NCBI RefSeq assembly: GCF_029227915.1
Contig: NC_079875.1
Coordinates: 29,884,001-29,948,000 of the forward strand
DNA length: 64,000 bases
Reading direction: 5' to 3'
Origin: Hydractinia symbiolongicarpus
Taxonomy: Eukaryota > Cnidaria > Hydrozoa > Anthoathecata > Hydractiniidae
Part shown: piece by piece, positions 1-15,840 of the stretch
Layout: the number at the start of each line of letters is the position of its first letter
How positions within the stretch are numbered: the stretch's first letter is position 1
Notes under the pieces: model-generated
Told to the model about the DNA's origin: nothing
Databases searched by the model: none
Seen by the model: the letters and a program-made list of their open reading frames with translations, nothing else
Made by a program: the position numbers and the translations under genes

Positions 1-1921
1 GGTAGGTGGGTAAATATTTTTTCTCATATGAACGCAACTAAATTTTGTTAAGAGTTTGTTAACAACCCTAGATCTTGCCTTCATTTCATGCTGAAACATT
101 TACCCGGTTCCCGAGGAAATATTTCCCATTTTAACATGTACCTTAGGACTCGTGAAGAAAAGTCTCAAACAAAGATAAAATAATCTAAGTTACAATATAA
201 TGTGTATTTCATTTAGCAAACATAAAAATAAAAACTGTACATTAACATAATTCTTTGAATAAGTCTTCCAATAAGAACCATATAATGTGCATAGTAGCTG
301 TGTTTGCAACAAAAAATATCCCAAACAATTGAAACCATACCAGGAGTAGACCATAAACGCTTTAACAGGTTGTTGAAGCCACATGGATACTAAAAAAAAT
401 ATGACAGTGGATTTTTAATATTTACATTACCTTAAAAGGATAAATTTTGAAATAAATTTATTGCCTTGGATTTTCTTTTAATGTATTTCATAGACATTCA
501 TAGACATTTGAATTTTTAAGTTCTTGTTCAAGGGGTTTTGGCAAAAAAAAAATTTTTTCAATGATGCTCTAAGGAATATTTTCTGTGAAAATCATTAGCT
601 TTTGTATAAAATATACTTATTATATATACTTATTTTAATAATACTGATTAATGAAATGCAATATTTTTTTGCAACAAAAGCCCACAGGGGTCAAGAGGTT
701 CCACAAAATCATTTTTCCACAATACATCTCTTCACAGTTTAAGTCATTTACTTCTGTTCTGTATTAAAAAAAGGAAGTAAACAGAGTGAATTTAATAGTT
801 ATTTATTTATTTATTTTCCATCAGATAGTATGATAATAATAATAATAAAAATTATTCATGCAAACTCATTAAAACCACCTAATGGAGGGATACCACCACG
901 AATAAGGCTTTGACCATCATTATGAATATTTGTCATTTTCTAAAGCCTTCTGAATTCATTACAGTTAATTCTTTTCTTTTTAATTCTCAATAAGACGTGG
1001 TAACAAAAGAAAGACTGTGAAACTGTGAACTTGTGTATTAGCATCTTTTCGACACTAGGAATCGTAAATCTGAAATTTAGGTAAGAAATAGAATAACACG
1101 TCATAATTGGTGATAAACTATTGTAAACGCAATAAAGTAGTTCTATTCACACTATATTTTTTAAACAACACAGTGTACTGCACTCCCTATTGACTACCCT
1201 TAGGTATTTTACTTTAAGGCTACCATGTTTATGCACAAAGTTGTAAAGCTATACACAGTACTTTAGTCATAATAACAATGTGTTGCTAGGACAGCAGAGG
1301 CCCAGCGTTGAAAAGATAAAAGAAAATATAGTTTACTAAGAAGAAACATTCATATCAGTAACCTTTGTTGGTCAGTAATAACAAAATTCTACTTACAATT
1401 CATTATACTACTCATAACATCATCATTCAAGTGCCATTTATAGCTAGCTACAGGCCACCAAAATATCTTGACTTTGAAGGCAAATTTTTCAGAGCAAAAA
1501 AATGTAAGCACCGGAACGTCGATTTCTTCTGGTAATACAATGTTTGAAATTAATAAAAATAACTATGAATAGTCTTGGAAAACTTTAGAATGTTAGTTTT
1601 AGGCATTTTCATATGCTCCTTTTGCCCCTGTCGGAAAAAAAATACGTTCTTGACAATGAAATGTTTTTCTTTCGTTTTCTTGCTTTTCACCATAGCCACC
1701 AACAATTTTTTTGTCTTCGCCAACATGTTATCAAACATTATAAAATTAAAACAAACGCTTTATAGTCATGAAAGTCAGCCTTTGTTCAAAATCAGTAGAG
1801 CATCCAATTTGTAAAACAATGTTTATCAGGCATGCGACGATGTCTACCATCTTGAAAAAATTACAAAATATTTCGCGAATGTTGCGCACGCGCATTCTGA
1901 ATTTCACATTCTGAACGAACG
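1..1921. other. AT-rich spacer, no gene seen
   Basis: Six-frame reading gives only short, low-complexity open stretches with no recognisable motif or paired splice sites. A short AAT-type microsatellite lies near 833-850. Nothing else can be supported here. The satellite array begins at its right edge. Confidence 0.6.
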
Positions 1922-4900
1922 TGGGGTCAACAACTTCGTTTCCAGATTTTATATTTTAGCCGTAAATTTAATAAACGAGGCATTTAAAAGAGACGAGTGT
2001 CTCATATATTTGTGATTTTTTGTACTGATACAGGATAGTTGTACTTTAGGGTCAACAACCTCGTTTCAAGTTTTTATACTTTAGACGTAAAATTGATAAA
2101 CGAGGCATTTAAAAGAGACGAGTGTCTCATATATTTGTGATTTTTTGTACTGATACAGGATAGTTGTACTTTAGGGTCAACAACCTCGTTTCAAGTTTTT
2201 ATATTTTAGACGTAAAATTGATAAACGAGGCATCAAAACGAGACGAGTGTCTCATATATTTGCGATTTTTTGTATTGATACAGGATAATTGTACTTGGGT
2301 CAACAACCTCGTTTCAAGTTTCTATATTTTAGACGTAAAATTGATAAACGAGGCACTTAAAAGAGACGAGTGTCTCATATATTTGCGATTTTTTATATTG
2401 ATACAGGATAATTGTACTTTAGGGTCAACAACCTCGTTTCAAGTTTTTATACTTTAGACGTAAAATTGATAAACGAGGCATTTAAAAGAGACGAGTGTCT
2501 CATATATTTGCGATTATTTGTATCAATACAGGATAATTGTACTTTAGGGTCAACAACCTCGTTTCAAGTTTTTATATTTTAGACGTAAAATTGATAAACG
2601 AGGCATTTAAAAGAGACGAGTGTCTCATATATTTGCGATTTTTTGTATTGAAACTGGATAATTGTACTTTAGGGTCAACAACCTCGTTTCAAGTTTTTAT
2701 ATTTTAGAAGTTAAATTGATAAACGAGGCATTTAAAAGAGACGAGTGTCTCATATATTAGCGATTATTTGTATCAATACAGGATAATTGTAATTTAGGGT
2801 CAACAACCGCGTTTCAAGTTTTTATATTTTAGACGTAGGATTGATAAACGAGGCACTTAAAAGAGACAAGTGTCTCATATATTTGCGATTATTTGTATCA
2901 ATACAGGATAATTGTACTTTAGGGTCAACAACCTCGTTTCAAGTTTTTATATTTTAGACGTAGCATTGATAAACGAGGCACTTAAAAGAGACGAGTGTCT
3001 CATATATTTGCGATTATTTGTATCAATACAGGATAATTGTACTTTAGGGTAAACAACCTCGTTTCAAGTTTTTATATTTTAGACGTAAAATTGATAAACG
3101 AGGCATTTAAAAGAGACGAGTGTCTCATATATTTGCGATTTTTAGTATTGATACAGGATAATTGTACTTTAGGGTCAACAACCTCGTTTCAAGTTTTTAT
3201 ATTTTAGACGTAAAATTGATAAACGAGGCATTTAAAAGAGACGAGTGTCTCATATATTTGCGGTTTTTTGTACTGATACAGGATAATTGTACTTTAGGAT
3301 CAACAACCTCGTTTCAAGTATTTAGATTTTAGACGTAGGATTGATAAACGAGGCACTTAAAAGAGACGAGTGTCTCATATATTTGCGATTTTTTGTATTG
3401 ATACAGGATAATTGTACTTTAGGGTCAACACCTCGTTTCAAGTTCTTATACTTTAGCCGCAAAATTGATAAACGAGGCATTTAAAAGAGACGAGTGTCTC
3501 ATATATTTGCGATTATTTGTATCAATACAGGATAATTGTACTTTAGGGTCAACAACCTCGTTTCCAGACTTTATATTTTAGCCGTAAATTTGATAAACGA
3601 GGCATTCAAAAGAGACGAGTGTCTCATAAATGCGATTTTTTGTATTAATGCAGAATAATTGTACTTTAGTGTCAACTACCTCGTTTCAAGTTTTTATATT
3701 TTAGACGTAGGATTGATAAACGAGGCAATTAAAAGAGACGAGTGTCTCATATATTTGCGATTATTTGTATCAATACAGGATAATTGTACTTTAGGGTCAA
3801 CAACCTCGTTTCAAGTTTTTATATTTTAGACGTAACATTGATAAACGAGGCATTTAAAAGAGACGAGTGTCTCATATATTTGCGATTTTTTGTTTTGATA
3901 CAGGATAATTGTACTTTAGGGTCAACAACCTCGTTTCAAGTTTTTATATTTTAGACGTAAAATTGATAAACGAGGCATTTAAAAGAGACGAGTGTCTCAT
4001 ATATTTGTGATTTTTTGTACTGATGCAGGAGGACACTTTGGGGTCAACAATCTCGTTTCAAGTTTTTATGTTTTAGACGTAGCATTGATAAACGAGGCAC
4101 TTAAAAGAGACGAGTGTCTCATATATTTGCGATTATTTGTATCAATACAGGATAATTGTACTTTAGGGTAAACAACCTCGTTTCAAGTTTTTATATTTTA
4201 GACGTAAAATTGATAAACGAGGCATTTAAAAGAGACGAGTGTCTCATATATTTGCGATTTTTAGTATTGATACAGGATAATTGTACTTTAGGGTCAACAA
4301 CCTCGTTTCAAGTTTTTATATTTTAGACGTAAAATTGATAAACGAGGCATTCAAAAGAGACGAGTGTCTCATAAATGCGATTTTTTGTATTAATGCAGAA
4401 TAATTGTACTTTAGGGTCAACTACCTCGTTTCAAGTTTTTATATTTTAGACGTAAAATTGATAAACGAGGCATTTAAAAGAGACGAGTGTCTCATATATT
4501 TGTGATTTTTTGTACTGATGCAGGAGGATACTTTGGGGTCAACAACCTCGTTTCAAGTTTTTATATTTTAGACGTAAAATTGATAAACGAGGCATTTAAA
4601 AGAGACGAATGTCTCATATATTTGTGATTTTTTGTACTGATGCAGGATAATTGTACTTTAGGGTCAACAACCTCGTTTCAAGTTTTTAGATTTTAGACGA
4701 AAAATTGATAAACGAGGCACTTAAAATAGACGAGTGTCTCTTATATTTTCGATTATTTGTATCAATACAGGATAATTGTACTTTAGGGTCAACAACCTCG
4801 TTTCCAGATTTTATATTTTAGCCGTAAATTTGATAAACGAGGCATTTAAAAGAGACGAATGTCTCATATATTTGTGATTTTTTGTACTGATGCAGGATAA

Positions 4901-7129
4901 TTGTACTTTAGGGTCAACAACCTCGTTTCAAGTTTTTAGATTTTAGACGAAAAATTGATAAACGAGGCACTTAAAAGAGACGAGTGTCTCTTATATTAGC
5001 GATTATTTGTATCAATACAGGATAATTGTACTTTAGGGTCAACAACCTCGTTTCCAGATTTTATATTTTAGCCGTAAATTTGATAAACGAGGCATTTAAA
5101 AGAGACGAATGTCTCATATATTTGTGATTTTTTGTACTGATGCAGGATAATTGTACTTTAGGGTCAACAACCTCCTTTCAAGTTTTTAGATTTTAGACGA
5201 AAAATTGATAAACGAGGCACTTAAAAGAGACGAGTGTCTCATATATTTGCGATTATTTGTATCAATACAGGAAAATTGTACTTTAGGGTCAACAACCTCG
5301 TTTCCAGATTTTATATTTTAGCCGTAAATTTGATTAACGAGGCATTCAAAAGAGACAAGTGTCTCATATATGCGATTTTTTGTATTGATACAGGATAATT
5401 GTACTTTAGGGTCAACAACCTCGTTTCAAGTTTCTATATTTTAGACGTAAAATACGAGGCACTTAAAAGAGACGAGTGTCTCATATATTTGCGATTTTTT
5501 ATATTGATACAGGATAATTGTACTTTAGGGTCAACAACCTCGTTTCAAGTTTTTATACTTTAGACGTAAAATTGATAAACGAGGCATTTAAAAGAGACGA
5601 GTGTCTCATATATTTGTGATTTTTTGTACTGATACAGGATAGTTGTACTTTAGGGTCAACAACCTCGTTTCAAGTTTTTATATTTTAGACGTAAAATTGA
5701 TAAACGAGGGATTCAAAAGAGACGAGTGTCTCATATATGCGATTTTTTGTATTAATGCAGAATAATTGTACTTTAGGGTCAACAACCTCGTTTCAAGTTT
5801 TTATATTTTAGACGTAAAATACGAGGCACTTAAAAGAGACGAGTGTCTCATATATTTGCGATTTTTTGTATTGAAACTGGATAATTGTACTTTAGGGTCA
5901 ACAACCTCGTTTCAAGTTTTTATATTTTAGAAGTAAAATTGATAAACGAGGCATTTAAAAGAGACGAGTGTCTCATATATTTGCGATTATTTGTATCAAT
6001 ACAGGATAATTGTAATTTAGGGTCAACAACCGCGTTTCAAGTTTTTATATTTTAGACGTAGGATTGATAAACGAGGCACTTAAAAGAGACAAGTGTCTCA
6101 TATATTTGCGATTATTTGTATCAATACAGGATAGTTGTAATTTAGGGTCAACAACCGCGTTTCAAGTTTTTATATTTTAGACGTAGGATTGATAAACGAG
6201 GCACTTAAAAGAGACGAGTGTCTCATATATTTGCGATTATTTGTATCAATACAGGATAATTGTACTTTAGGGTAAACAACCTCGTTTCAAGTTTTTATAT
6301 TTTAGACGTAAAATTGATAAACGAGGCATTTAAAAGAGACGAGTGTCTCATATATTTGCGATTTTTAGTATTGATACAGGATAATTGTACTTTAGGGTCA
6401 ACAACCTCGTTTCAAGTTTTTATATTTTAGACGTAAAATTGATAAACGAGGCATTTAAAAGAGACGAGTGTCTCATATATTTGCGATTATTTGTATCAAT
6501 ACAGGATAATTGTACTTTAGGGTCAACAACCTCGTTTCCAGACTTTATATTTTAGCCGTAAATTTGATAAACGAGGCATTCAAAAGAGACGAGTGTCTCA
6601 TAAATGCGATTTTTTGTATTAATGCAGAATAATTGTACTTTAGGGTCAACTACCTCGTTTCAAGTTTTTATATTTTTGACGTAGGATTGATAAACGAGGC
6701 AATTAAGAGAGACGAATGTCTCATATATTTGCGATTATTTGTATAAATACAGGATAATTGTACTTTAGGGTCAACAACCTCGTTTCAAGTTTTTATATTT
6801 TAGACGTAACATTGATAAACGAGGCATTTAAAAGAGACGAGTGTCTCATATATTTGCGATTTTTTGTTTTGATACAGGATAATTGTACTTTAGGGTCAAC
6901 AACCTCGTTTCAAGTTTTTATATTTTAGACGTAAAATTGATAAACGAGGCATTTAAAAGAGACGAGTGTCTCATATATTTGTGATTTTTTGTACTGATGC
7001 AGGAGGATACTTTGGGGTCAACAACCTCGTTTCAAGTTTTTATATTTTAGACGTAAAATTGATAAACGAGGCATTTAAAAGAGACGAGTGTCTCATATAT
7101 TTGCGATTTTTAGTATTGATACAGGATAA

Positions 7130-10100
7130 TTGTACTTTAGGGTCAACAACCTCGTTTCAAGTTTTTATATTTTAGACGTAAAATTGATAAACGAGGCATT
7201 TAAAAGAGACGAGTGTCTCATATATTTGCGATTTTTTGTATTGATACAGGATAATTGTACTTTAGGGTCAACACCTCGTTTCAAGTTCTTATACTTTAGC
7301 CGCAAAATTGATAAACGAGGCATTTAAAAGAGACGAGTGTCTCATATATTTGCGATTATTTGTATCAATACAGGATAATTGTACTTTAGGGTCAACAACC
7401 TCGTTTCCAGACTTTATATTTTAGCCGTAAATTTGATAAACGAGGCATTCAAAAGAGACGGGTGTCTCATAAATGCGATTTTTTGTATTAATGCAGAATA
7501 ATTGTACTTTAGGGTCAACTACCTCGTTTCAAGTTTTTATATTTTTGACGTAGGATTGATAAACGAGGCAATTAAGAGAGACGAATGTCTCATATATTTG
7601 CGATTATTTGTATCAATACAGGATAATTGTACTTTAGGGTCAACAACCTCGTTTCAAGTTTTTATATTTTAGACGTAACATTGATAAACGAGGCATTTAA
7701 AAGAGACGAGTGTCTCATATATTTGCGATTTTTTGTTTTGATACAGGATAATTGTACTTTAGGGTCAACAACCTCGTTTCAAGTTTTTATATTTTAGACG
7801 TAAAATTTATAAACGAGGCATTTAAAAGAGACGAGTGTCTCATATATTTGTGATTTTTTGTACTGATGCAGGAGGATACTTTGGGGTCAACAACCTCGTT
7901 TCAAGTTTTTATATTTTAGACGTAAAATGGATAAACGAGGCATTTAAAAGAGACGAATGTCTCATATATTTGTGATTTTTTGTACTGATGCAGGATAATT
8001 GTACTTTAGGGTCAACAACCTCGTTTCAAGTTTTTAGATTTTAGACGAAAAATTGATAAACGAGGCACTTAAAATAGACGAGTGTCTCTTATATTTGCGA
8101 TTATTTGTATCAATACAGGATAATTGTACTTTAGGGTCAACAACCTCGTTTCCAGATTTTATATTTTAGCCGTAAATTTGATAAACGAGGCATTTAAAAG
8201 AGACGAATGTCTCATATATTTGTGATTTTTTGTACTGATGCAGGATAATTGTACTTTAGGGTCAACAACCTCGTTTCAAGTTTTTAGATTTTAGACGAAA
8301 AATTGATAAACGAGGCACTTAAAATAGACGAGTGTCTCTTATATTTGCGATTATTTGTATCAATACAGGATAATTGTACTTTAGGGTCAACAACCTCGTT
8401 TCAAGTTTTTAGATTTTAGACGTAGGATTGATAAACGAGGCACTTAAAAGAGACGAGTGTCTCATATATTTGCGATTTTTGTATTGATACAAGATATTTG
8501 TACTTTAGGGTCAACAACCTCGTTTCAAGTTTTTATATTTTAGACGTAAAATTGATAAACGAGGCATTTAAAAGAGACGAGTGTCTCATTTATTTGAGAT
8601 TTTTTGTACTGATACAGGATAATTGTACTTTAGGGTCAACAACCTCGTTTCAAGTTTTTAGATTTTAGACGAAAAATTGATAAACGAGGCATCAAAACGA
8701 GACGAGTGTCTCATATATTTGCGATTTTTTGTATTGATACAGGATTAAATTTGATAAACGAGGCATTCAAAAGAGACGAGTGTCTCATATATGCGATTTT
8801 TTGTATTAATGCAGAATAATTGTACTTTAGGGTCAACAACCTCGTTTCAAGTTTTTATATTTTAGACGTAGGATTGATGAACGAGGCACTTAAAAGAGAC
8901 GAGTGTCTCATATATTTGTGATTTTTTGTACTGATGCAGGATAATTGTACTTTAGGGTCAACAACCTCGTTTCAAGTTTTTAGATTTTAGACGTAAAATT
9001 GATAAACGAGGCATTTAAAAGAGACGAGTGTCTCATACATTTGTGATTTTTTATTTTGATACAGGATAATTGTACTTTAGGGTCAACAACCTCGTTTCAA
9101 GTTTTTATACTTAAGACGTAAAATTGATAAACGAGGCATTTAAAAGAGACGAGTGTCTCATATATTTGTGATTTTTTGTACTGATGCAGGAGGATACTTT
9201 GGGGTCAACAACCTCGTTTCAAGTTTTTATATTTTAGACGTAAAATGGATAAACGAGGCATTTAAAAGAGACGAATGTCTCATATATTTGTGATTTTTTG
9301 TACTGATGCAGGATAATTGTACTTTAGGGTCAACAACCTCGTTTCAAGTTTTTAGATTTTAGACGAAAAATTGATAAACGAGGCACTTAAAATAGACGAG
9401 TGTCTCTTATATTTGCGATTATTTGTATCAATACAGGATAATTGTACTTTAGGGTCAACAACCTCGTTTCCAGATTTTATATTTTAGACGTAAAATTGAT
9501 AAACGAGGCATTTAAAAGAGACGAGTGTCAAATATATTTGCGATTTTTTGTATTGATGCAGGATAATTGTACTTTAGGGTCAACAACCTCGTTTCAAGTT
9601 TTTATACTTTAGACGTAAAATTGATAAACGAGGCATTTAAAAAAGACGAGTGTCTCATATATTTGTGATTTTTTGTACTGATACAGGATAGTTGTACTTT
9701 AGGGTCAACAACCTCGTTTCAAGTTTCTATATTTTAGACGTAAAATTGATAAACGAGGCACTTAAAAGAAACGAGTGTCTCATATATTTGCGATTTTTTA
9801 TATTGATACAGGATAATTGTACTTTTGGGTCAACAACCTCGTTTCAAGTTTTTATACTTTAGACGTAAAATTGATAAACGAGGCATTTGAAAGAGACGAG
9901 TGTCTCATATATTTGTGATTTTTTGTACTGATACAGGATAGTTGTACTTTAGGGTCAACAACCTCGTTTCAAGTTTTTATATTTTAGACGTAAAATTGAT
10001 AAACGAGGCATCAAAACGAGACGAGTGTCTCATATATTTGCGATTTTTTGTATTGATACAGGATAATTGTACTTTAGGGTCAACAACCTCGTTTCAAGTT

Positions 10101-11910
10101 TCTATATTTTAGACGTAAAATTGATAAACGAGGCACTTAAAAGAGACGAGTGTCTCATATATTTGCGATTTTTTATATTGATACAGGATAATTGTACTTT
10201 AGGGTCAACACCTCGTTTCAAGTTCTTATACTTTAGCCGCAAAATTGATAAACGCGGCATTTAAATGAGACGAGTGTCTCATATACTTGCGATTTTTTGT
10301 AATGATACAGAATAATTGTACTTTAGGGTCAACAACCTCGTTTCCAGATTTTATATTTTAGACGTAAAATTGATAAACGAGGCATTTAAAAGAGACGAGT
10401 GTCAAATATATTTGCGATTTTTTGTATTGATGCAGGATAATTGTACTTTAGGGTCAACAACCTCGTTTCAAGTTTTTATACTTTAGACGTAAAATTGATA
10501 AACGAGGCATTTAAAAAAGACGAGTGTCTCATATATTTGTGATTTTTTGTACTGATACAGGATAGTTGTACTTTAGGGTCAACAACCTCGTTTCAAGTTT
10601 CTATATTTTAGACGTAAAATTGATAAACGAGGCACTTAAAAGAAACGAGTGTCTCATATATTTGCGATTTTTTATATTGATACAGGATAATTGTACTTTT
10701 GGGTCAACAACCTCGTTTCAAGTTTTTATACTTTAGACGTAAAATTGATAAACGAGGCATTTGAAAGAGACGAGTGTCTCATATATTTGTGATTTTTTGT
10801 ACTGATACAGGATAGTTGTACTTTAGGGTCAACAACCTCGTTTCAAGTTTTTATATTTTAGACGTAAAATTGATAAACGAGGCATCAAAACGAGACGAGT
10901 GTCTCATATATTTGCGATTTTTTGTATTGATACAGGATAATTGTACTTTAGGGTCAACAACCTCGTTTCAAGTTTCTATATTTTAGACGTAAAATTGATA
11001 AACGAGGCACTTAAAAGAGACGAGTGTCTCATATATTTGCGATTTTTTATATTGATACAGGATAATTGTACTTTAGGGTCAACACCTCGTTTCAAGTTCT
11101 TATACTTTAGCCGCAAAATTGATAAACGCGGCATTTAAATGAGACGAGTGTCTCATATACTTGCGATTTTTTGTAATGATACAGAATAATTGTACTTTAG
11201 GGTGATTAACCTTGTTTCAAGTTCTTATATTTTAGCCGTAAAATTGATAAACAAGGCATTAAAAAGAGACGAGTGTCTCATATATGCGATTTTTTGTATT
11301 AATGCAGGATAATTGTACTTTAGGGTCAACAACCTCGTTTCAAGTTTTATATTTTAGACGTAAAATTGATAAACGAGGCATTTAAAAGAGACGAGTGTCT
11401 CATATATTTGTGATTTTTTGTACTGATACAGGATAATTGTACTTTAGGGTCAACAACCTCGTTTCAAGTTTTTATACTTTAGACGTAAAATTGATAAACG
11501 AGGCATTTAAAAGAGACGAGTGTCTCATATATTTGTGATTTTTTGTACTGATACAGGATAGTTAAACTTTAGGGTCAACAACCTCGTTTCAAGTTTTTAT
11601 ACTTTAGACGTAAAATAGATAAACGAGGCATTTAAAAGAGACGAGTGTCTCATATATTTGTGATTTTTTTGTACTGATACAGGATAGTTGTACTTTAGGG
11701 TCAACAACCTCGTTTCAAGTTTTTATATTTTAGACATAAAATTGATAAACGAGGCATCAAAACGAGACGAGTGTCTCATATATTTGCGATTTTTTGTATT
11801 GATACAGCATAATTGTAGTTTAGGGTCAACAACCTCGTTTCAAGTTTTTAGATTTTAGACGAAAAATTGATAAACGAGGCATCAAAACGAGACGAGTGTC
11901 TCATATATTT
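7130..11910 (+). repeat. Satellite higher-order block, copy 1
   Basis: Rare monomer variants here recur exactly 4808 bp downstream. Examples are the truncated junction ACAGGATTAAATTT (8739 and 13547), ACAAGATATTTG (8489 and 13297) and ACTTAAGACG (9109 and 13917). A local 874-bp (seven-monomer) tandem duplication lies at about 10067-11814; after it the offset to copy 2 becomes 3934 bp. The block borders are approximate. Confidence 0.8.
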
Positions 11911-11937
11911 GCGATTTTTAGTATTGATACAGGATAA

Positions 11938-14900
11938 TTGTACTTTAGGGTCAACAACCTCGTTTCAAGTTTTTATATTTTAGACGTAAAATTGATAAAC
12001 GAGGCATTTAAAAGAGACGAGTGTCTCATATATTTGCGATTTTTTGTATTGATACAGGATAATTGTACTTTAGGGTCAACACCTCGTTTCAAGTTCTTAT
12101 ACTTTAGCCGCAAAATTGATAAACGAGGCATTTAAAAGAGACGAGTGTCTCATATATTTGCGATTATTTGTATCAATACAGGATAATTGTACTTTAGGGT
12201 CAACAACCTCGTTTCCAGACTTTATATTTTAGCCGTAAATTTGATAAACGAGGCATTCAAAAGAGACGAGTGTCTCATAAATGCGATTTTTTGTATTAAT
12301 GCAGAATAATTGTACTTTAGGGTCAACTACCTCGTTTCAAGTTTTTATATTTTTGACGTAGGATTGATAAACGAGGCAATTAAGAGAGACGAATGTCTCA
12401 TATATTTGCGATTATTTGTATCAATACAGGATAATTGTACTTTAGGGTCAACAACCTCGTTTCAAGTTTTTATATTTTAGACGTAACATTGATAAACGAG
12501 GCATTTAAAAGAGACGAGTGTCTCATATATTTGCGATTTTTTGTTTTGATACAGGATAATTGTACTTTAGGGTCAACAACCTCGTTTCAAGTTTTTATAT
12601 TTTAGACGTAAAATTTATAAACGAGGCATTTAAAAGAGACGAGTGTCTCATATATTTGTGATTTTTTGTACTGATGCAGGAGGATACTTTGGGGTCAACA
12701 ACCTCGTTTCAAGTTTTTATATTTTAGACGTAAAATGGATAAACGAGGCATTTAAAAGAGACGAATGTCTCATATATTTGTGATTTTTTGTACTGATGCA
12801 GGATAATTGTACTTTAGGGTCAACAACCTCGTTTCAAGTTTTTAGATTTTAGACGAAAAATTGATAAACGAGGCACTTAAAATAGACGAGTGTCTCTTAT
12901 ATTTGCGATTATTTGTATCAATACAGGATAATTGTACTTTAGGGTCAACAACCTCGTTTCCAGATTTTATATTTTAGCCGTAAATTTGATAAACGAGGCA
13001 TTTAAAAGAGACGAATGTCTCATATATTTGTGATTTTTTGTACTGATGCAGGATAATTGTACTTTAGGGTCAACAACCTCGTTTCAAGTTTTTAGATTTT
13101 AGACGAAAAATTGATAAACGAGGCACTTAAAATAGACGAGTGTCTCTTATATTTGCGATTATTTGTATCAATACAGGATAATTGTACTTTAGGGTCAACA
13201 ACCTCGTTTCAAGTTTTTAGATTTTAGACGTAGGATTGATAAACGAGGCACTTAAAAGAGACGAGTGTCTCATATATTTGCGATTTTTGTATTGATACAA
13301 GATATTTGTACTTTAGGGTCAACAACCTCGTTTCAAGTTTTTATATTTTAGACGTAAAATTGATAAACGAGGCATTTAAAAGAGACGAGTGTCTCATTTA
13401 TTTGAGATTTTTTGTACTGATACAGGATAATTGTACTTTAGGGTCAACAACCTCGTTTCAAGTTTTTAGATTTTAGACGAAAAATTGATAAACGAGGCAT
13501 CAAAACGAGACGAGTGTCTCATATATTTGCGATTTTTTGTATTGATACAGGATTAAATTTGATAAACGAGGCATTCAAAAGAGACGAGTGTCTCATATAT
13601 GCGATTTTTTGTATTAATGCAGAATAATTGTACTTTAGGGTCAACAACCTCGTTTCAAGTTTTTATATTTTAGACGTAGGATTGATGAACGAGGCACTTA
13701 AAAGAGACGAGTGTCTCATATATTTGTGATTTTTTGTACTGATGCAGGATAATTGTACTTTAGGGTCAACAACCTCGTTTCAAGTTTTTAGATTTTAGAC
13801 GTAAAATTGATAAACGAGGCATTTAAAAGAGACGAGTGTCTCATACATTTGTGATTTTTTATTTTGATACAGGATAATTGTACTTTAGGGTCAACAACCT
13901 CGTTTCAAGTTTTTATACTTAAGACGTAAAATTGATAAACGAGGCATTTAAAAGAGACGAGTGTCTCATATATTTGTGATTTTTTGTACTGATGCAGGAG
14001 GATACTTTGGGGTCAACAACCTCGTTTCAAGTTTTTATATTTTAGACGTAAAATGGATAAACGAGGCATTTAAAAGAGACGAATGTCTCATATATTTGTG
14101 ATTTTTTGTACTGATGCAGGATAATTGTACTTTAGGGTCAACAACCTCGTTTCAAGTTTTTAGATTTTAGACGAAAAATTGATAAACGAGGCACTTAAAA
14201 TAGACGAGTGTCTCTTATATTTGCGATTATTTGTATCAATACAGGATAATTGTACTTTAGGGTCAACAACCTCGTTTCCAGATTTTATATTTTAGACGTA
14301 AAATTGATAAACGAGGCATTTAAAAGAGACGAGTGTCAAATATATTTGCGATTTTTTGTATTGATGCAGGATAATTGTACTTTAGGGTCAACAACCTCGT
14401 TTCAAGTTTTTATACTTTAGACGTAAAATTGATAAACGAGGCATTTAAAAAAGACGAGTGTCTCATATATTTGTGATTTTTTGTACTGATACAGGATAGT
14501 TGTACTTTAGGGTCAACAACCTCGTTTCAAGTTTCTATATTTTAGACGTAAAATTGATAAACGAGGCACTTAAAAGAGACGAGTGTCTCATATATTTGCG
14601 ATTTTTTATATTGATACAGGATAATTGTACTTTTGGGTCAACAACCTCGTTTCAAGTTTTTATACTTTAGACGTAAAATTGATAAACGAGGCATTTGAAA
14701 GAGACGAGTGTCTCATATATTTGTGATTTTTTGTACTGATACAGGATAGTTGTACTTTAGGGTCAACAACCTCGTTTCAAGTTTTTATATTTTAGACGTA
14801 AAATTGATAAACGAGGCATCAAAACGAGACGAGTGTCTCATATATTTGCGATTTTTTGTATTGATACAGGATAATTGTACTTTAGGGTCAACAACCTCGT

Positions 14901-15840
14901 TTCAAGTTTCTATATTTTAGACGTAAAATTGATAAACGAGGCACTTAAAAGAGACGAGTGTCTCATATATTTGCGATTTTTTATATTGATACAGGATAAT
15001 TGTACTTTAGGGTCAACACCTCGTTTCAAGTTCTTATACTTTAGCCGCAAAATTGATAAACGCGGCATTTAAATGAGACGAGTGTCTCATATACTTGCGA
15101 TTTTTTGTAATGATACAGAATAATTGTACTTTAGGGTGATTAACCTTGTTTCAAGTTCTTATATTTTAGCCGTAAAATTGATAAACAAGGCATTAAAAAG
15201 AGACGAGTGTCTCATATATGCGATTTTTTGTATTAATGCAGGATAATTGTACTTTAGGGTCAACAACCTCGTTTCAAGTTTTATATTTTAGACGTAAAAT
15301 TGATAAACGAGGCATTTAAAAGAGACGAGTGTCTCATATATTTGTGATTTTTTGTACTGATACAGGATAATTGTACTTTAGGGTCAACAACCTCGTTTCA
15401 AGTTTTTATACTTTAGACGTAAAATTGATAAACGAGGCATTTAAAAGAGACGAGTGTCTCATATATTTGTGATTTTTTGTACTGATACAGGATAGTTAAA
15501 CTTTAGGGTCAACAACCTCGTTTCAAGTTTTTATACTTTAGACGTAAAATAGATAAACGAGGCATTTAAAAGAGACGAGTGTCTCATATATTTGTGATTT
15601 TTTTGTACTGATACAGGATAGTTGTACTTTAGGGTCAACAACCTCGTTTCAAGTTTTTATATTTTAGACATAAAATTGATAAACGAGGCATCAAAACGAG
15701 ACGAGTGTCTCATATATTTGCGATTTTTTGTATTGATACAGCATAATTGTAGTTTAGGGTCAACAACCTCGTTTCAAGTTTTTAGATTTTAGACGAAAAA
15801 TTGATAAACGAGGCATCAAAACGAGACGAGTGTCTCATAT
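11938..15840 (+). repeat. Satellite higher-order block, copy 2
   Basis: This block matches copy 1 at an offset of 4808 bp, changing to 3934 bp after the local duplication. Its part from about 13.0 to 15.75 kb recurs again at an offset of 5509 bp. Diagnostic variants are ACAAGATATTTG at 13297, the truncated monomer at 13547 and the CCTTGTTT monomer near 15140. Confidence 0.8.
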
